From Sweltsa coloradensis (lineage: Eukaryota > Arthropoda > Insecta > Plecoptera > Chloroperlidae), in the NCBI GenBank assembly GCA_024449915.1, contig JAMZAV010001829.1:1-64000 (forward strand): DNA of 64,000 bases, written 5' to 3'. The position numbers were made by a program, and so were the translations under genes. Below are positions 54,890 through 63,935 of this stretch, in pieces (the stretch's first letter is position 1; each line of letters begins with the position of its first letter). The notes beneath the pieces were generated by a model. It worked only from the letters and a program-made list of their open reading frames with translations, searched no databases and was not told where the DNA came from.

Positions 54890-55860
54890 AAGAAGCTTAT
54901 ACTAGAATTATACTTCATGCTAAACACGCGACAGGAGCGGGATATGAAGACTTTGTTATTATTTGTGACGACACGGATGTCGCCATATTATCCTCTTCCA
55001 TTTGCCATCAATCAACCAAAAGGTTAACTACACTGATGTTCACTGATGTCCATGAGCACTTGTGGCAGAACCTATGACATGTGTCATGTTCGTTTGTGAC
55101 ATCAGCAAGGCTCTTCGAGGCACGAGATTTCTTCATGGATTTTAAGTGTTTTAGCAAAATGTTTGCTAGTTTTCGACGCCTTTTCTTCTTGATGAATGTA
55201 ATTATGACAACGATAAAAAAAATAATTAATAAATACAAAATAATGTACAAATAAAAATAAACATTGTTTGTAATTTGTCTGCAATTAAAAACTAACCTTG
55301 TAGCCTATTTTTGTTCAAGAAATCTCTTATCTTACAAACGGGCACTCTTCAAAGGCGAAAATTTGGAAGACATGAAAATCTTACATAGTACGCTATGGGG
55401 CAGAAACATGCAACACACTTCTCTGGATGCACGCATTATCTTGATGTTGTACATGTTAGCGCTTTTGAAGGAAAAGGAAAGATAGCTGCAGCAAAAATAA
55501 TTGTTTTCAAGTCCACTCTGTGCAATTCTTCGAGCATCGAGTCAGTTGCTCTACTCGGACAAACTTTTGATGTGAATCCCGAAACAATGGATGGTGTAGA
55601 AGAGTTTGTGTATGAACTTTATGAAGGAGAAAGCATAACAAAAGTAAACGATTAGCGCTATTCGTTGTTCTGCACGAAAAGGGAAACCATAGAATCTACC
55701 TTTGTCCCTCCTTGTAAAGACGCACTTCATAAACACATCAAACGTGCAAACTATCAGTCAGATATATGGAAAAGAGCCTTGGAATCCTTTCCAGGAATAA
55801 ATCCTCCACAGTTACATGATGGAAGATATCAACCATTTCTGAAGCCGCGCCGGTTCATTT
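54890..55860 (+). pseudogene. uncharacterised protein, central and C-terminal part
   Basis: Plus strand: EEAYTRIILHAKHATGAGYE, DFVIICDDTDVAIL (an acidic TDV motif), then, after an insertion at 55147-55260, SAFEGKGKIAAAKIIVFKST, SVALLGQTFDVN, MDGVEEFVYELYEGESITK, TFVPPCKDALHKHIKRANYQ and SDIWKRALESFPGINPPQLH. This is the conserved backbone of an uncharacterised family (EEADTR..LHA.HA..GY, DTDV, GKGK, LPPC.D.L..H..RANYQ..IW). A nuclease-like role is a guess from the acidic TDV block only. Frameshifted; no start. Confidence 0.6.
55147..55265 (+). mobile_element. small insertion with palindromic start
   Basis: TTTTAGCAAAATGTTTGCTA, TTTTCGACGCCTTTTCTTCT, then AT-rich, interrupting the gene reading between ICHQSTKR and THFSGCTH. 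It is the third copy of the double-palindrome unit. Confidence 0.5.
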
Positions 55861-56029
55861 TGACTAGAGATAGCCATTATATAAAACAATGTTTGAAGCA
55901 AAATGAGTTCTCTGCAAACGAATACTGTGAACAAACTGTACTTCTTTATTTATTAATTATCTTAAAAAATTACGTTTGGCGTAATTTCTTATTGTGGCAA
56001 CAATAATTACTAAATTATTTAATTAATTA

Positions 56030-56580
56030 ATATCGAGCCCTATTTCCAACTAAGTCGGGTAGGGGGTGGGACGTTCCCACCACATTCTTGGCTCCCCGGG
56101 CTTATCCATGGGCTAGCCATGCCTGACGCTTCTTCCACATAATCTATTCTTCCTCTGCATCATCTTTCTTCCTCGTCACTGGCTTCTTCCTCAGGGACCT
56201 CCACCAGTTTTTGCCATATTTTTCGTTCTTCCTTTCATTTTCCTGGTTAATCCTTTCCCCAAGCTGCATTTCTCCTTTTGAAATCCATTGCTATAATGTC
56301 TTCCCATCTCAGTCTGGGCCTCACTCTTTTTCTCTGTTAGTTTCCTGCGTCTTGTTCATATTGCATCTTCGGAATCCTGTTCTTTTGCATCCTCTTCATG
56401 TGTCCAAACCACCTTAGCCTTTCTTTCCCTAGATTAAAGTTTAAACTCTCTACTATTAGTTCTTTCCTAATCTTCGTGCTCCTCATCTTATCAATATTCG
56501 TAACTCCCGTTACACTCCTTAAAAATTGCAATTACGCAGCTTCAATTTATCTTTCTTCTTTACCCCCAACTGGCCATGTC
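56030..56580 (-). pseudogene. LINE 3' end (RLRWFGH family) inserted in the right arm
   Basis: The ORF 56531-56337 contains LRSVTGVTNIDKMRSTKIRK and KERLRWFGHMKRMQKNRIPK, a C-terminal LINE block. The 3' region is purine-rich and ends GGGTGGGACGTT.. (inverted), as in 18590-19285. The left arm lacks it, so it arrived after palindrome formation. Confidence 0.65.
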
Positions 56581-58037
56581 ACTGCACCATATGTGGGTAC
56601 CGGTACAAAATATGCTTTGGATATTAAAAGTTTAAAAATATTTTTAATAAACGGTAAGTAACGGTACGATTTATCATTATGCACTCGAGCCTTGAAGCTG
56701 CATGCAGCAATCTGCATTTACTGTTTGGAGGGTTTCTATTTTTTATTTGACAGTTATGTCTACTATTGATGTAATGACATTAATAGCTAAACAATGTACA
56801 TGTACATGGTGTAATTGTCGTAATGACAAATGTACAATGAATACAATACGTATATAAATATTTATTTACTAGTTATACATTTAGGGACCCACTTTTTGGA
56901 ACAGTCTATAACTACATATTCTTTATATTTCCCTGTAACAATGCTTTTGCTTATGTAAGATACCTCAAAATAAATGTTTTAAACGCTTAGACGCTATGCT
57001 TAAAGTAAGTAATTTGACATTGATGTGGGAAGTGTGAAAGAAAATATTGAGTGTCACTCGCTGTGACTTATATTTTTTCAGGAATTCTACTATTTGTACA
57101 GCCATAATCGCAAAGAATGGGTATCAGGTTAGGTTTTATCCCAGCTAGGAGATAATTATATCAAACATACAATTATAAACATATCCACTGGACAATTGTC
57201 TTTGCAAACCGTCAATTTCTTTAAAATATGTAATGGGGGACCCACTTTTGGAAACTGACTGTACTTTTTTGTTTGAATTACATTTATTCTAATCAGGATT
57301 TGCTTTAATTACGTTCAAGAGTGACAAATAATGAATTAACTTTAATTAGAAGGAAATTTACAGTGATATAGTACGTTTTCCCCGACTCGAGTGCCGCGCG
57401 CAGCTTTAGGTATTTTATTATTTACAGTGTATCTGTAATATTTATGGCCAAATTCAAGATAGCCATTTTGTTGCCAACATCATTAACTATAATATTGAAC
57501 ATTTGAATAATCATTTATGAAAAAGAAATCTACCTTTGCCATCAAACGAAAGCAGTGCGTATTCCTAAAAAAAACGCATCTTGAGGTCTATTTGATCATG
57601 AAAAAAGACTGTATTTATGTATTTGGACGTATAACAAGTACACTATATTAAAATGTGATTAATGGTGAAAAAATGGACATAAAGATGATGTCCGTAAGTG
57701 CATTTATAACAAAGAAATTTAATATTTAAGTTGTCACTGTGCGGACGAAAAAATTTAGCGTCGGTCGTGTTCATAGCGTCGCGACGCTATGAAGGCGAAC
57801 GAAATGTTGAGTTAATCAAGCTTGAAATGATAGCTGTGGGTGTTGGGAATCGAATGGTATATGTGAACCTTTGCCACTCCGATTGAGACAATTCTCGTGA
57901 ATTTGGGGGTCTATCGGAACGACTATGTTCAACTTGCGTTGGTTGAGTAATAATAATCTGTCCATAGCACTAATCTCAATTGATTAATCAGTCAATCACA
58001 GTTGCTCTCTAAATAAATGGTGTGTTGTTGTTTGCAG

Positions 58038-58172
58038 ACGTACGGTGAATGTCGCATCAAAGCGGCGCTGGCGGTGAAGGGAGAGGGTGCTGACCAGGAG
58101 CTGATTGCAGCCCAGGTGCAAGCCGACCTCGATAGGGAGAGGAGAGAGCTGGAGCTGGAATACAACAAGAAG
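58038..58172 (+). CDS. candidate host-gene exon B (45 codons, phase 0-0)
   Basis: The acceptor TGTTGTTGTTTGCAG precedes ACG TAC GGT; the donor is AACAAGAAG|GTGAGG. Exactly 135 bases, open, phase 0 at both ends. The peptide begins TYGECRIKAALAVKGEGADQ, then ELIAAQVQADLDRERRELEL, strongly helical and coiled-coil. GC-rich coding composition unlike its TE surroundings. Same strand and phase as exon A (32985-33122), so splicing A to B would keep frame. Protein not recognised. Confidence 0.65.
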
Positions 58173-58275
58173 GTGAGGGGATACTCACCTTCAAGAGTGT
58201 TTTGCATGTGTTTGATTGGTGATCTGATTGCTTTGACAAAACCAAAGTTATTCAAATAATAAATAATTTAAATTC

Positions 58276-58310
58276 TTACGGAAGATTTATTTTATTTTAT
58301 TTTATTTTAT
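58276..58310. repeat. (TTTTA)n tail
   Basis: Five to six TTTTA units; on the minus strand this is the (TAAAA)n tail of the LINE that follows. Confidence 0.85.
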
Positions 58311-58870
58311 TATTTGTTCCGTAACACATTCATTGATTAAAAGTATCACGAGGATGGCAGAAAAGAGCAGAGCTCCAAACACACTTGGTGACTGCCAACC
58401 TTATAACAATAAATACAATAAAAGATACAATATTATTACAATCACTAGTAAACCTATAAAATATAGAAAATAAGTAAATAAATATACACTTCAATGAATT
58501 ATTATAAAAATAAATCAGTGAAAAGAAACTGTAGAGTTATCTTTGTAATGCAAAAACATGTGTGCTTAGGGCAGATTTAAGAGTCTAATGAGCGAAATCT
58601 CCCTTAACTCCAAAGGAACAGCATTCCATTTATTACAAGTCCGGTAGTAGAAGCCATTTTGGTAAGCTGTTGTTCTTGCAAATGGAGGCTTGAGAATTAA
58701 GCCTCTACCAAGTTCTGCTCCACGACTACAGACTTGCAATCTTGCGTATGGGTCCAGATCAATAGTACTGTGTAACATTCCCCATAGAAATTGCAGTTCT
58801 ACTTTCCTGTAACTTTCAAGCAATGGAATGTCTAAAGATGTACGTCTTGCAGTAGCACTCTCATTGATTG
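58311..58870 (-). pseudogene. LINE C-terminal end with hairpin 3' UTR, minus strand
   Basis: The ORF 58823-58566 reads LQFLWGMLHSTIDLDPYARL, PPFARTTAYQNGFYYRTCNK, WNAVPLELRE, the end of ORF2 and the same family as 28013-28806. The 3' UTR hairpin pairs 58392-58400 (CTGCCAACC) with 58352-58360 (GGATGGCAG), one mismatch, corresponding to 28693-28744. Confidence 0.7.
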
Positions 58871-59335
58871 TCCCTAATACCTAGCCTTTGTGGAGTAGGC
58901 ATTTGTAGTGTGTCGGAAACTAAATTTTTACATAATTGATGGAGATGCCTGTCCCAACAATTTGTAATTTATATTTGATAGCTTTTGAATAAAATGCAAT
59001 TCCATAACAATACAGTCAATAGAAAATGAATTGGTAAAAAATCGCATGTAGGTAAGATTCTTAGGGCTGTGCGAGTCTCCACATTTTGATACTAGTCGAG
59101 AACAAAGTTCGTCTCGATTTTTGCTCAATTTCGATATAATTGACCGTTGCGCTCTCAATGTTTTTTCTAGGCGCCCCACTGATAAGCTGTTCTGCAGCTT
59201 AGTGGGTTTATATTGACGTTCTACATGTACAACAATGTACATATGTGCAATGTACATTTACACAACAACAATGTACAATAATGTATATATAGTACTAAAA
59301 GTACCCCAGGCATATATACAAAAAAAGGATTTTTT
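58871..59335 (-). other. unassigned minus-strand ORF region
   Basis: A 109-codon ORF (59257-58928) with LEKTLRAQRSIISKLSKNRD, ELCSRLVSKCGDSHSPKNLT. It could be the upstream part of the LINE ORF2 in another frame, but no RT motif is present. Not recognised. Confidence 0.3.
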
Positions 59336-59376
59336 TTTTAAATTATTATTGAATGATAGCAATTGTCGTAAAAGTT

Positions 59377-59448
59377 TGCCCCCACTGGGGATCGAACCCA
59401 CAACCTAGGACTTAACGCGCCATAGCTTTACCAATTGAGCTATACCGA
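59377..59448 (-). other. tRNA-like module, third copy of the tRNA-like repeat
   Basis: Minus-strand: TCGGTATAGCTCAATTGGTA, GCGCGTTAAGTCCTAGGTTG, B box GGGTTCGATCCCC in a paired T arm (GTGGG... CCCAG-like), 3' GTGGGGGCA. The flanking tail TGTCGTAAAAG / GACAATTGCTAT matches copies 1 and 2, with a plus-oriented tail (ATGTCCTCAAAGTGGTCTTA) at 59506-59535 on the other side. Confidence 0.55.
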
Positions 59449-59569
59449 TTGAGCTATCCAGATTCGAGACACAGAACGACAATTGCTATCTTTCAATAAC
59501 TACTATATGTCCTCAAAGTGGTCTTATGCTTAAAACCCTTGCATTCATTATTATTATTATTATTACTAG

Positions 59570-60310
59570 GAAAACGCTAAAGTCCCGCCGCATTGATGGA
59601 TGAGCTTTTTTTGTAAGTTTTTTGTTTGCGTTTGTTTGCGTTTGTTTGCATTTTTCCTTTGCAAGTGCTTTTTGAATGCATTGTAGGTGATTGTTGTCAA
59701 GTTTCTATTGTTAATTGTTATTATAAACCTAAAAAAACTCATATTAAAACCTTTATTTCTATGGATTCTGGCTAACTTTTTCAACTTTTTCTTTCAAAAC
59801 GTACTACATCACCATAATCTTAATGTCCATGTGAAATCTGAACGTTGTAGCCCCACCCGTTTGGTCAGAATCGACCCAAATGTGACGAAAATATCGCACT
59901 AAAAATTGAAAAACTTATATTAAAACCTTTATTTCTATGGATTCTGGCTAACTTTTTCATTTTTCTTCTTTCAAAAGGTACTTCATCACCATAACCTTAA
60001 TGTCCATGTGAAATATGAACGTTGTAGCCCTACCCGTTTGGTCAGAATCGGACCAAATGTCACGAAAATATCGCATTAAAAATCGAAAAAAATCGTAAAA
60101 GTACGATATTCATGATAAATATTTCTTCGATTGTACCCAAAAACAATACACCTCTAAGTTCAGAGATTTCGAAGGTCCCCTCAAATTTTCATCAAGATCG
60201 CATATGCCGTTTTCCCAGTAGAGCGAACAGATAAAAAAAAAAAAAAAAAAAAAACACCCAAGCTAAATTTTTTGGGGGGTCAGTGAAATTGAAGTCTTCG
60301 CTTCGCTCAT
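59570..60310. mobile_element. foldback-family copy with internal tandem duplication
   Basis: Starts CTAGGAAAACGCTAAAGTCC, CGCCGCATTGATGGATGAGC, and ends with the inverse of TTGGATGAGCGAAGCGAAGA, then another CTAGGAAAACGCTTAAGTCC at 60324. Internally TTTATTTCTATGGATTCTGG recurs about 182 bases apart (59751 and 59931), so a unit of about 180 bases is duplicated. Confidence 0.65.
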
Positions 60311-60429
60311 CCAATTATTTATACTAGGAAAACGCTTAAGTCCCGTTGCGTTGATGGATGAGCTTTTTTGTTAGTTTTTAGTTTTCGTGGGATCTATTTA
60401 CTTATCAAGTTATTTAATTTAATTTAATT

Positions 60430-61800
60430 TATTTAAATTTGTATATGGAAGATTTCGAGACCAGAGCACTCGAATCGTCCCATTACAAACCTCGAGTTTT
60501 GTTGAGATACATTGACGACTATTTTGTAATTTGGCAACATGGGCAAGAAGAGCTACGGAGTTTTTTAAACCACCTAAACTCTATCCATTCTGACATTCAA
60601 TTCACCATGGAAGTTGAAGTAGACGGAAAACTGCCTTTCCTTGATGCCTTGATAATAAGGAAACCTGATGGACGTTTGGGCCACACTGTGTACAGAAAGC
60701 CAGGTATTTGCAGGCCTTTTCACATCATCATCCTTCGCAACTTCGATCAATAGCATTTACTTTGGCTACACGTTCTTGAAGAATAACTGACGAAGAACAT
60801 TTAGACGAAGAAGGCAAGATTCTACGTGAGGCACTGCTCAGTAACGGGTTTCCTAACCGGTTGTTCCACAAGGCTTGGAAAAGAAGAACCAGAGCAGAAG
60901 AAACTCAAGTCGATCCAGTAGACAAACCAAGAGCCACTGCATATTTGCCATATGTTCGAGGGACCACCGACCGAATTGGCAAACTACTGGCTATTAAAAA
61001 CATCAAGACGGTCTTTTCGACAGATAGAACCTTAGGCGAAATGATTGGTAGCCACAAAGACAAGATTCATTTGGAGGGTTGGGGCGTCTACGAGATTCCG
61101 TGTGGAGACTGTTCGCAGACATATGTTGGACAAACTGGTCGAAATATGTCGATGCGTCTACAGGAACACAAACTCGCCGTCAACAAGATGGAAACAACAT
61201 CTGCTTTGGCACAACATGTCAAGAAGGAGGGTCATTCCATTGATTTTGACGGAATGAGGCCTCTTGCCATGGTAAGCCATCTATCTATCTGTCGAATCGT
61301 CAGAGAGGCAGTGGAAATTGAGAAGCGCCCACTCAATCTTAACAAACGAGACGATGGCAAGCGTTTGGCTCAATCGTGGAAGCCTGCTTTGATTGAGAGG
61401 TTAGTCAAAGAAAGCGGTATAGCGGCTGATAGAGTGCCTGCAGTTCTAGACGAACGTGGGACGGTCCGGACGGACCCAACCATCTTGTCTAGAAATTTGG
61501 AATCCAGCAGAATGACTAGAAGTCATACTGCAGCTCTTGAAAAGTATGAGACTGAGCCGCCTGTGGTACCAAGACATGAAGACAGCGATAGGCCTGCTAG
61601 AATGGTCACAAGAAGTCACACTCACAATGCAACCAAGTGATTTGATTTTAGGTTCACTGCAATTGGATCTTTTTTGTTTCTATTTGTTTATTTTTATAAT
61701 GCTGTTGTTGTTTTATTGAATTTTTGTTTTACCTTTCCCTTGAAAATGGAAACATAGTTTTTTCTGAAACGTTGGGATTAAAAGTTATTTTCTATAATAC
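60430..61800 (+). pseudogene. Penelope-like element (RT C terminus and GIY-YIG)
   Basis: 60439-60753: MYMEDFETRALESSHYKPRV, LLRYIDDYFVIWQHG (catalytic IDD), PFLDALIIRKPDGRLGHTVY. After shifts, 60900-61640: TTDRIGKLLAIKNIKTVFST, GWGVYEIPCGDCSQTYVGQT (GIY-YIG), MSMRLQEHKLAV, CRIVREAVEIEKRPLNLNKR and a long hydrophilic tail. 5' truncated at a TTTAAT run. The 3' UTR has a hammerhead-like motif (61738-61776) with GAAACGTTGGG. Confidence 0.85.
61738..61776 (+). ncRNA. hammerhead-like motif, PLE 3' UTR
   Basis: CCTTGAAAATG, an imperfect stem (GAAACA/TTTTTTC), then TGAAACGTTGG. Core position 3 is U and position 8 is A, a U-A pair in place of the usual C-G. Confidence 0.35.
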
Positions 61801-62024
61801 TGTGCGTGATTATTTACCGTAAAGATACTTAAAACATTAACCATGGATCACGAAAGCTTAAGACAAAACATAAATATATATATAGTATTAGTACTTTAGA
61901 CAGAAATTAAAAAAGTGACTACACCGCCAACAGCGCATAGCGCATAACAGCGTCATAGTCGCCTACTATAAAGCCAAGTTTAAACATATATATATGGATT
62001 GTTGTAGGTTTTCGCGGCCCGTCA
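61801..62024. other. non-coding, short TA runs
   Basis: AT-rich sequence with TATATATA at 61875-61885 and 61987-61995. No feature beyond probable PLE flanks. Confidence 0.4.
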
Positions 62025-62093
62025 TAGGATAAAAACAAGGATCTTGGGTAAAACCGCGTCGAAAATAAGATGAACCAGGGCAGAACCTGGGCG

Positions 62094-62135
62094 TCCACCG
62101 ACGTTTCGTCTGTACTACGTCAGACATTTTCAAGG
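62094..62135 (-). ncRNA. hammerhead-like motif, block 1
   Basis: Minus-strand CCTTGAAAATG, stem GTCTG/CAGAC with loop ACGTAGTA, GAAACGTCGGTGG. Core U3-A8 variant as in the other copies. Confidence 0.4.
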
Positions 62136-62192
62136 TTGACTGTGACTCTACGGAGGTTCACTGTGACTCCAACCTCCGTAGAGTCACAGTCA

Positions 62193-62233
62193 ACCTTGAA
62201 AATGTCTGACGTAGTACAGACGAAACGTCGGTG
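62193..62233 (+). ncRNA. hammerhead-like motif, block 2 (inverted)
   Basis: Same sequence as block 1 on the plus strand: CCTTGAAAATG, GTCTG/CAGAC, GAAACGTCGG. Confidence 0.4.
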
Positions 62234-62289
62234 GACGCCCAGGTTCTGCCCTGGTTCATCTTATTTTCGACGCGGTTTTACCATATTTT

Positions 62290-62323
<34 letters not shown>

Positions 62324-62470
62324 AAAAACAAGGAATCTTATTTTCGACGCGGTTTTACCCAAGATCCTTGTTTTTATCATATATATATATCAAATATATA
62401 TATGATAAAAACAAGGATCTTGGGTAAAACCGCGTCGAAAATAGATGAACCAGGGCAGAACCTGGGCGTC

Positions 62471-62512
62471 CACCGACGTTTCGTCTGTACTACGTCAGAC
62501 ATTTTCAAGGTT
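62471..62512 (-). ncRNA. hammerhead-like motif, block 3
   Basis: Identical to block 1, minus strand. Confidence 0.4.
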
Positions 62513-62569
62513 GACTGTGACTCTATGGAGGTATATACATATATATAGATTTGAGACTTTCGCAGTACA

Positions 62570-63935
62570 TGATATGAAAATATATGTTTTGAGGTAAAAA
62601 TGCGTGTGATGATTTATAATAAAATAATATTTTATTACCGACGTTTCACTAGGGTTTCACCTAGCTTTATCAAGGTTATATAACAAAAACAAAATGGAAT
62701 AACAAAGTACAAGATGACAATAATTAAAACACAGCCATCTAGGAAAACAGATCTAGATGACTAGACAGAGAGTTGAGAGAGAGCCTCCAGATGTTAGCGG
62801 TGTATGTTATCTCCTACTTCTTGTCACGGGACCTTCCCGGAGTTGGTCTAATGGACGAGTTTCATTCTCAGATGGTGGTGGAGCATCAGCCTGCAATAGT
62901 CTAGTATGTCCACTTCTCGTTATACGAACACCCTGGAGAACTGGATGATATTCATTAATATTTGGTGGCGGAGCATCGTCCTGCAGCGGTCTAAGATGGG
63001 CATGTCCACTTCTGATCACAGGACCTTCCAGGAGTAGGCCTTCTGGGCGAGTTTCATTTCGAGTAGGTGATGGATCATCATCCTCCCATGGTCTTAATTT
63101 AACTAGTCTAGTTGATATGATTGGTTTCCAAGCCTTGGGTAATCTCTGGCTGTCATCCCTCTTGTTGAGATTTTGTGGACGCCTCTCAATCTCCACAGCC
63201 TCCCTAATGATCCGTGGGTAAACATGTTGAATCTCTACAAGTTTGCGCGTGTTTTCGAAGTCGATTTCGTGGCCTGTATCCTTTATGGTGTTTAGCTAAT
63301 GCTGAATTCTTATCTTGTTTGTCAACTGCATTAATGTGTTCTTGGAGTCGAACCGAAATCCTTCTTCCCGTTTGACCTACGTAAGATAGATTACAGCCAC
63401 CACACGGGACTTCATACACACCTTGATCCTCCAGTGGAATTTTATCTTTTGGACTCGATAAAAGCGAAGCGATTTTCATGTCAGTTGAAAAAATGGTTAC
63501 AATATTATATCGTCTAAGCACTCTACTAATGATGTCAGTAGAACCTCGGACATATGGTAGAAACGCTTTCGCACGAGGTTTGTCTCGCTCATCATTGAGT
63601 ATCTTAGTTTCTGGTCTTAGTTGACGATTCATTAATTTATCTATATCAAGTTCATTGAATCCGTTTTGTACCAAGGCATTTTTGAGGTAAAGTAGTTCTC
63701 CGTCAATTTGGAATGGGTCCGAAAGTCTTATCGATCTTGTAACAAGAGTACTAATCACAGAATTCAGTTGTGCGGGGTAGTGATATGACGCTGCATTCAA
63801 ATATCGGTTTGTATGAGTTGGTTTTCTATACACTGTATGCCCTAAACGTCCATCATTTCTTCTTGAGATCATGACATCTAAGAAAGAAAGAGAACCATCT
63901 TTTTCCAATTCAATGGTAAATTGGATATATATATA
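62570..63935 (-). pseudogene. Penelope-like element (RT end, GIY-YIG), minus strand
   Basis: From 63930: QFTIELEKDGSLSFLDVMIS, GRLGHTVYRKPTHTNRYLNA, VRGSTDIISRVLRRYNIVTI, QGVYEVPCGGCNLSYVGQTG (GIY-YIG), RISVRLQEHINAVDKQ, a shift near 63290, REAVEIERRPQNLNKRDD (63196 onward) and a repetitive tail where RSGH.RL and DAPPP.NE recur three times. The catalytic RT motif is missing (5' truncation at the TA run, 63928-63940). The 3' UTR ends at about 62570 with a hammerhead-like motif. Confidence 0.85.
62637..62675 (-). ncRNA. hammerhead-like motif, best stem II
   Basis: Minus-strand CCTTGATAAAGCTAGG, loop TGAAAC, CCTAGTGAAACGTCGG. Stem II is AGCTAGG/CCTAGT-type with six or more pairs. The core matches CUGAUGA except positions 3 (U) and 8 (A), which together could form a U-A pair. 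Confidence 0.45.

Larger units (their letters stand above)
52687..57925. mobile_element. 5.2-kb palindromic element carrying a duplicated gene half
   Basis: The ends are TAGTCGTTCCGATAG and its exact inverse. The left arm (about 52687-54890) and the right arm (about 55560-57925) are inverted copies: CATAGCGTCG..CGACGCTATGAA, GACAACTTAAATATTAAATT, CAGTCAGTTTCCAAAAATGG, AGCAAAATGAGTTCTCTG and the gene segment all occur in both. The right arm has lost about 0.35 kb of gene end and gained a LINE insertion (56030-56580). The unique centre (54890-55560) holds the middle of the gene. Superfamily unknown. Confidence 0.75.
62025..62535. repeat. alternating inverted PLE-terminus blocks
   Basis: The block AAAACAAGGATCTTGGGTAA, AACCGCGTCGAAAATA, TGAACCAGGGCAGAACCTGG, CGTCCACCGACGTTTCGTC, AAGGTTGACTGTGACTCT is present at 62030-62150, inverted at 62176-62280, a short inverted part at 62330-62380, and direct again at 62408-62530, separated by (TA)n. 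Each full block holds a hammerhead-like motif. No ORF of the element lies between them. Confidence 0.8.
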
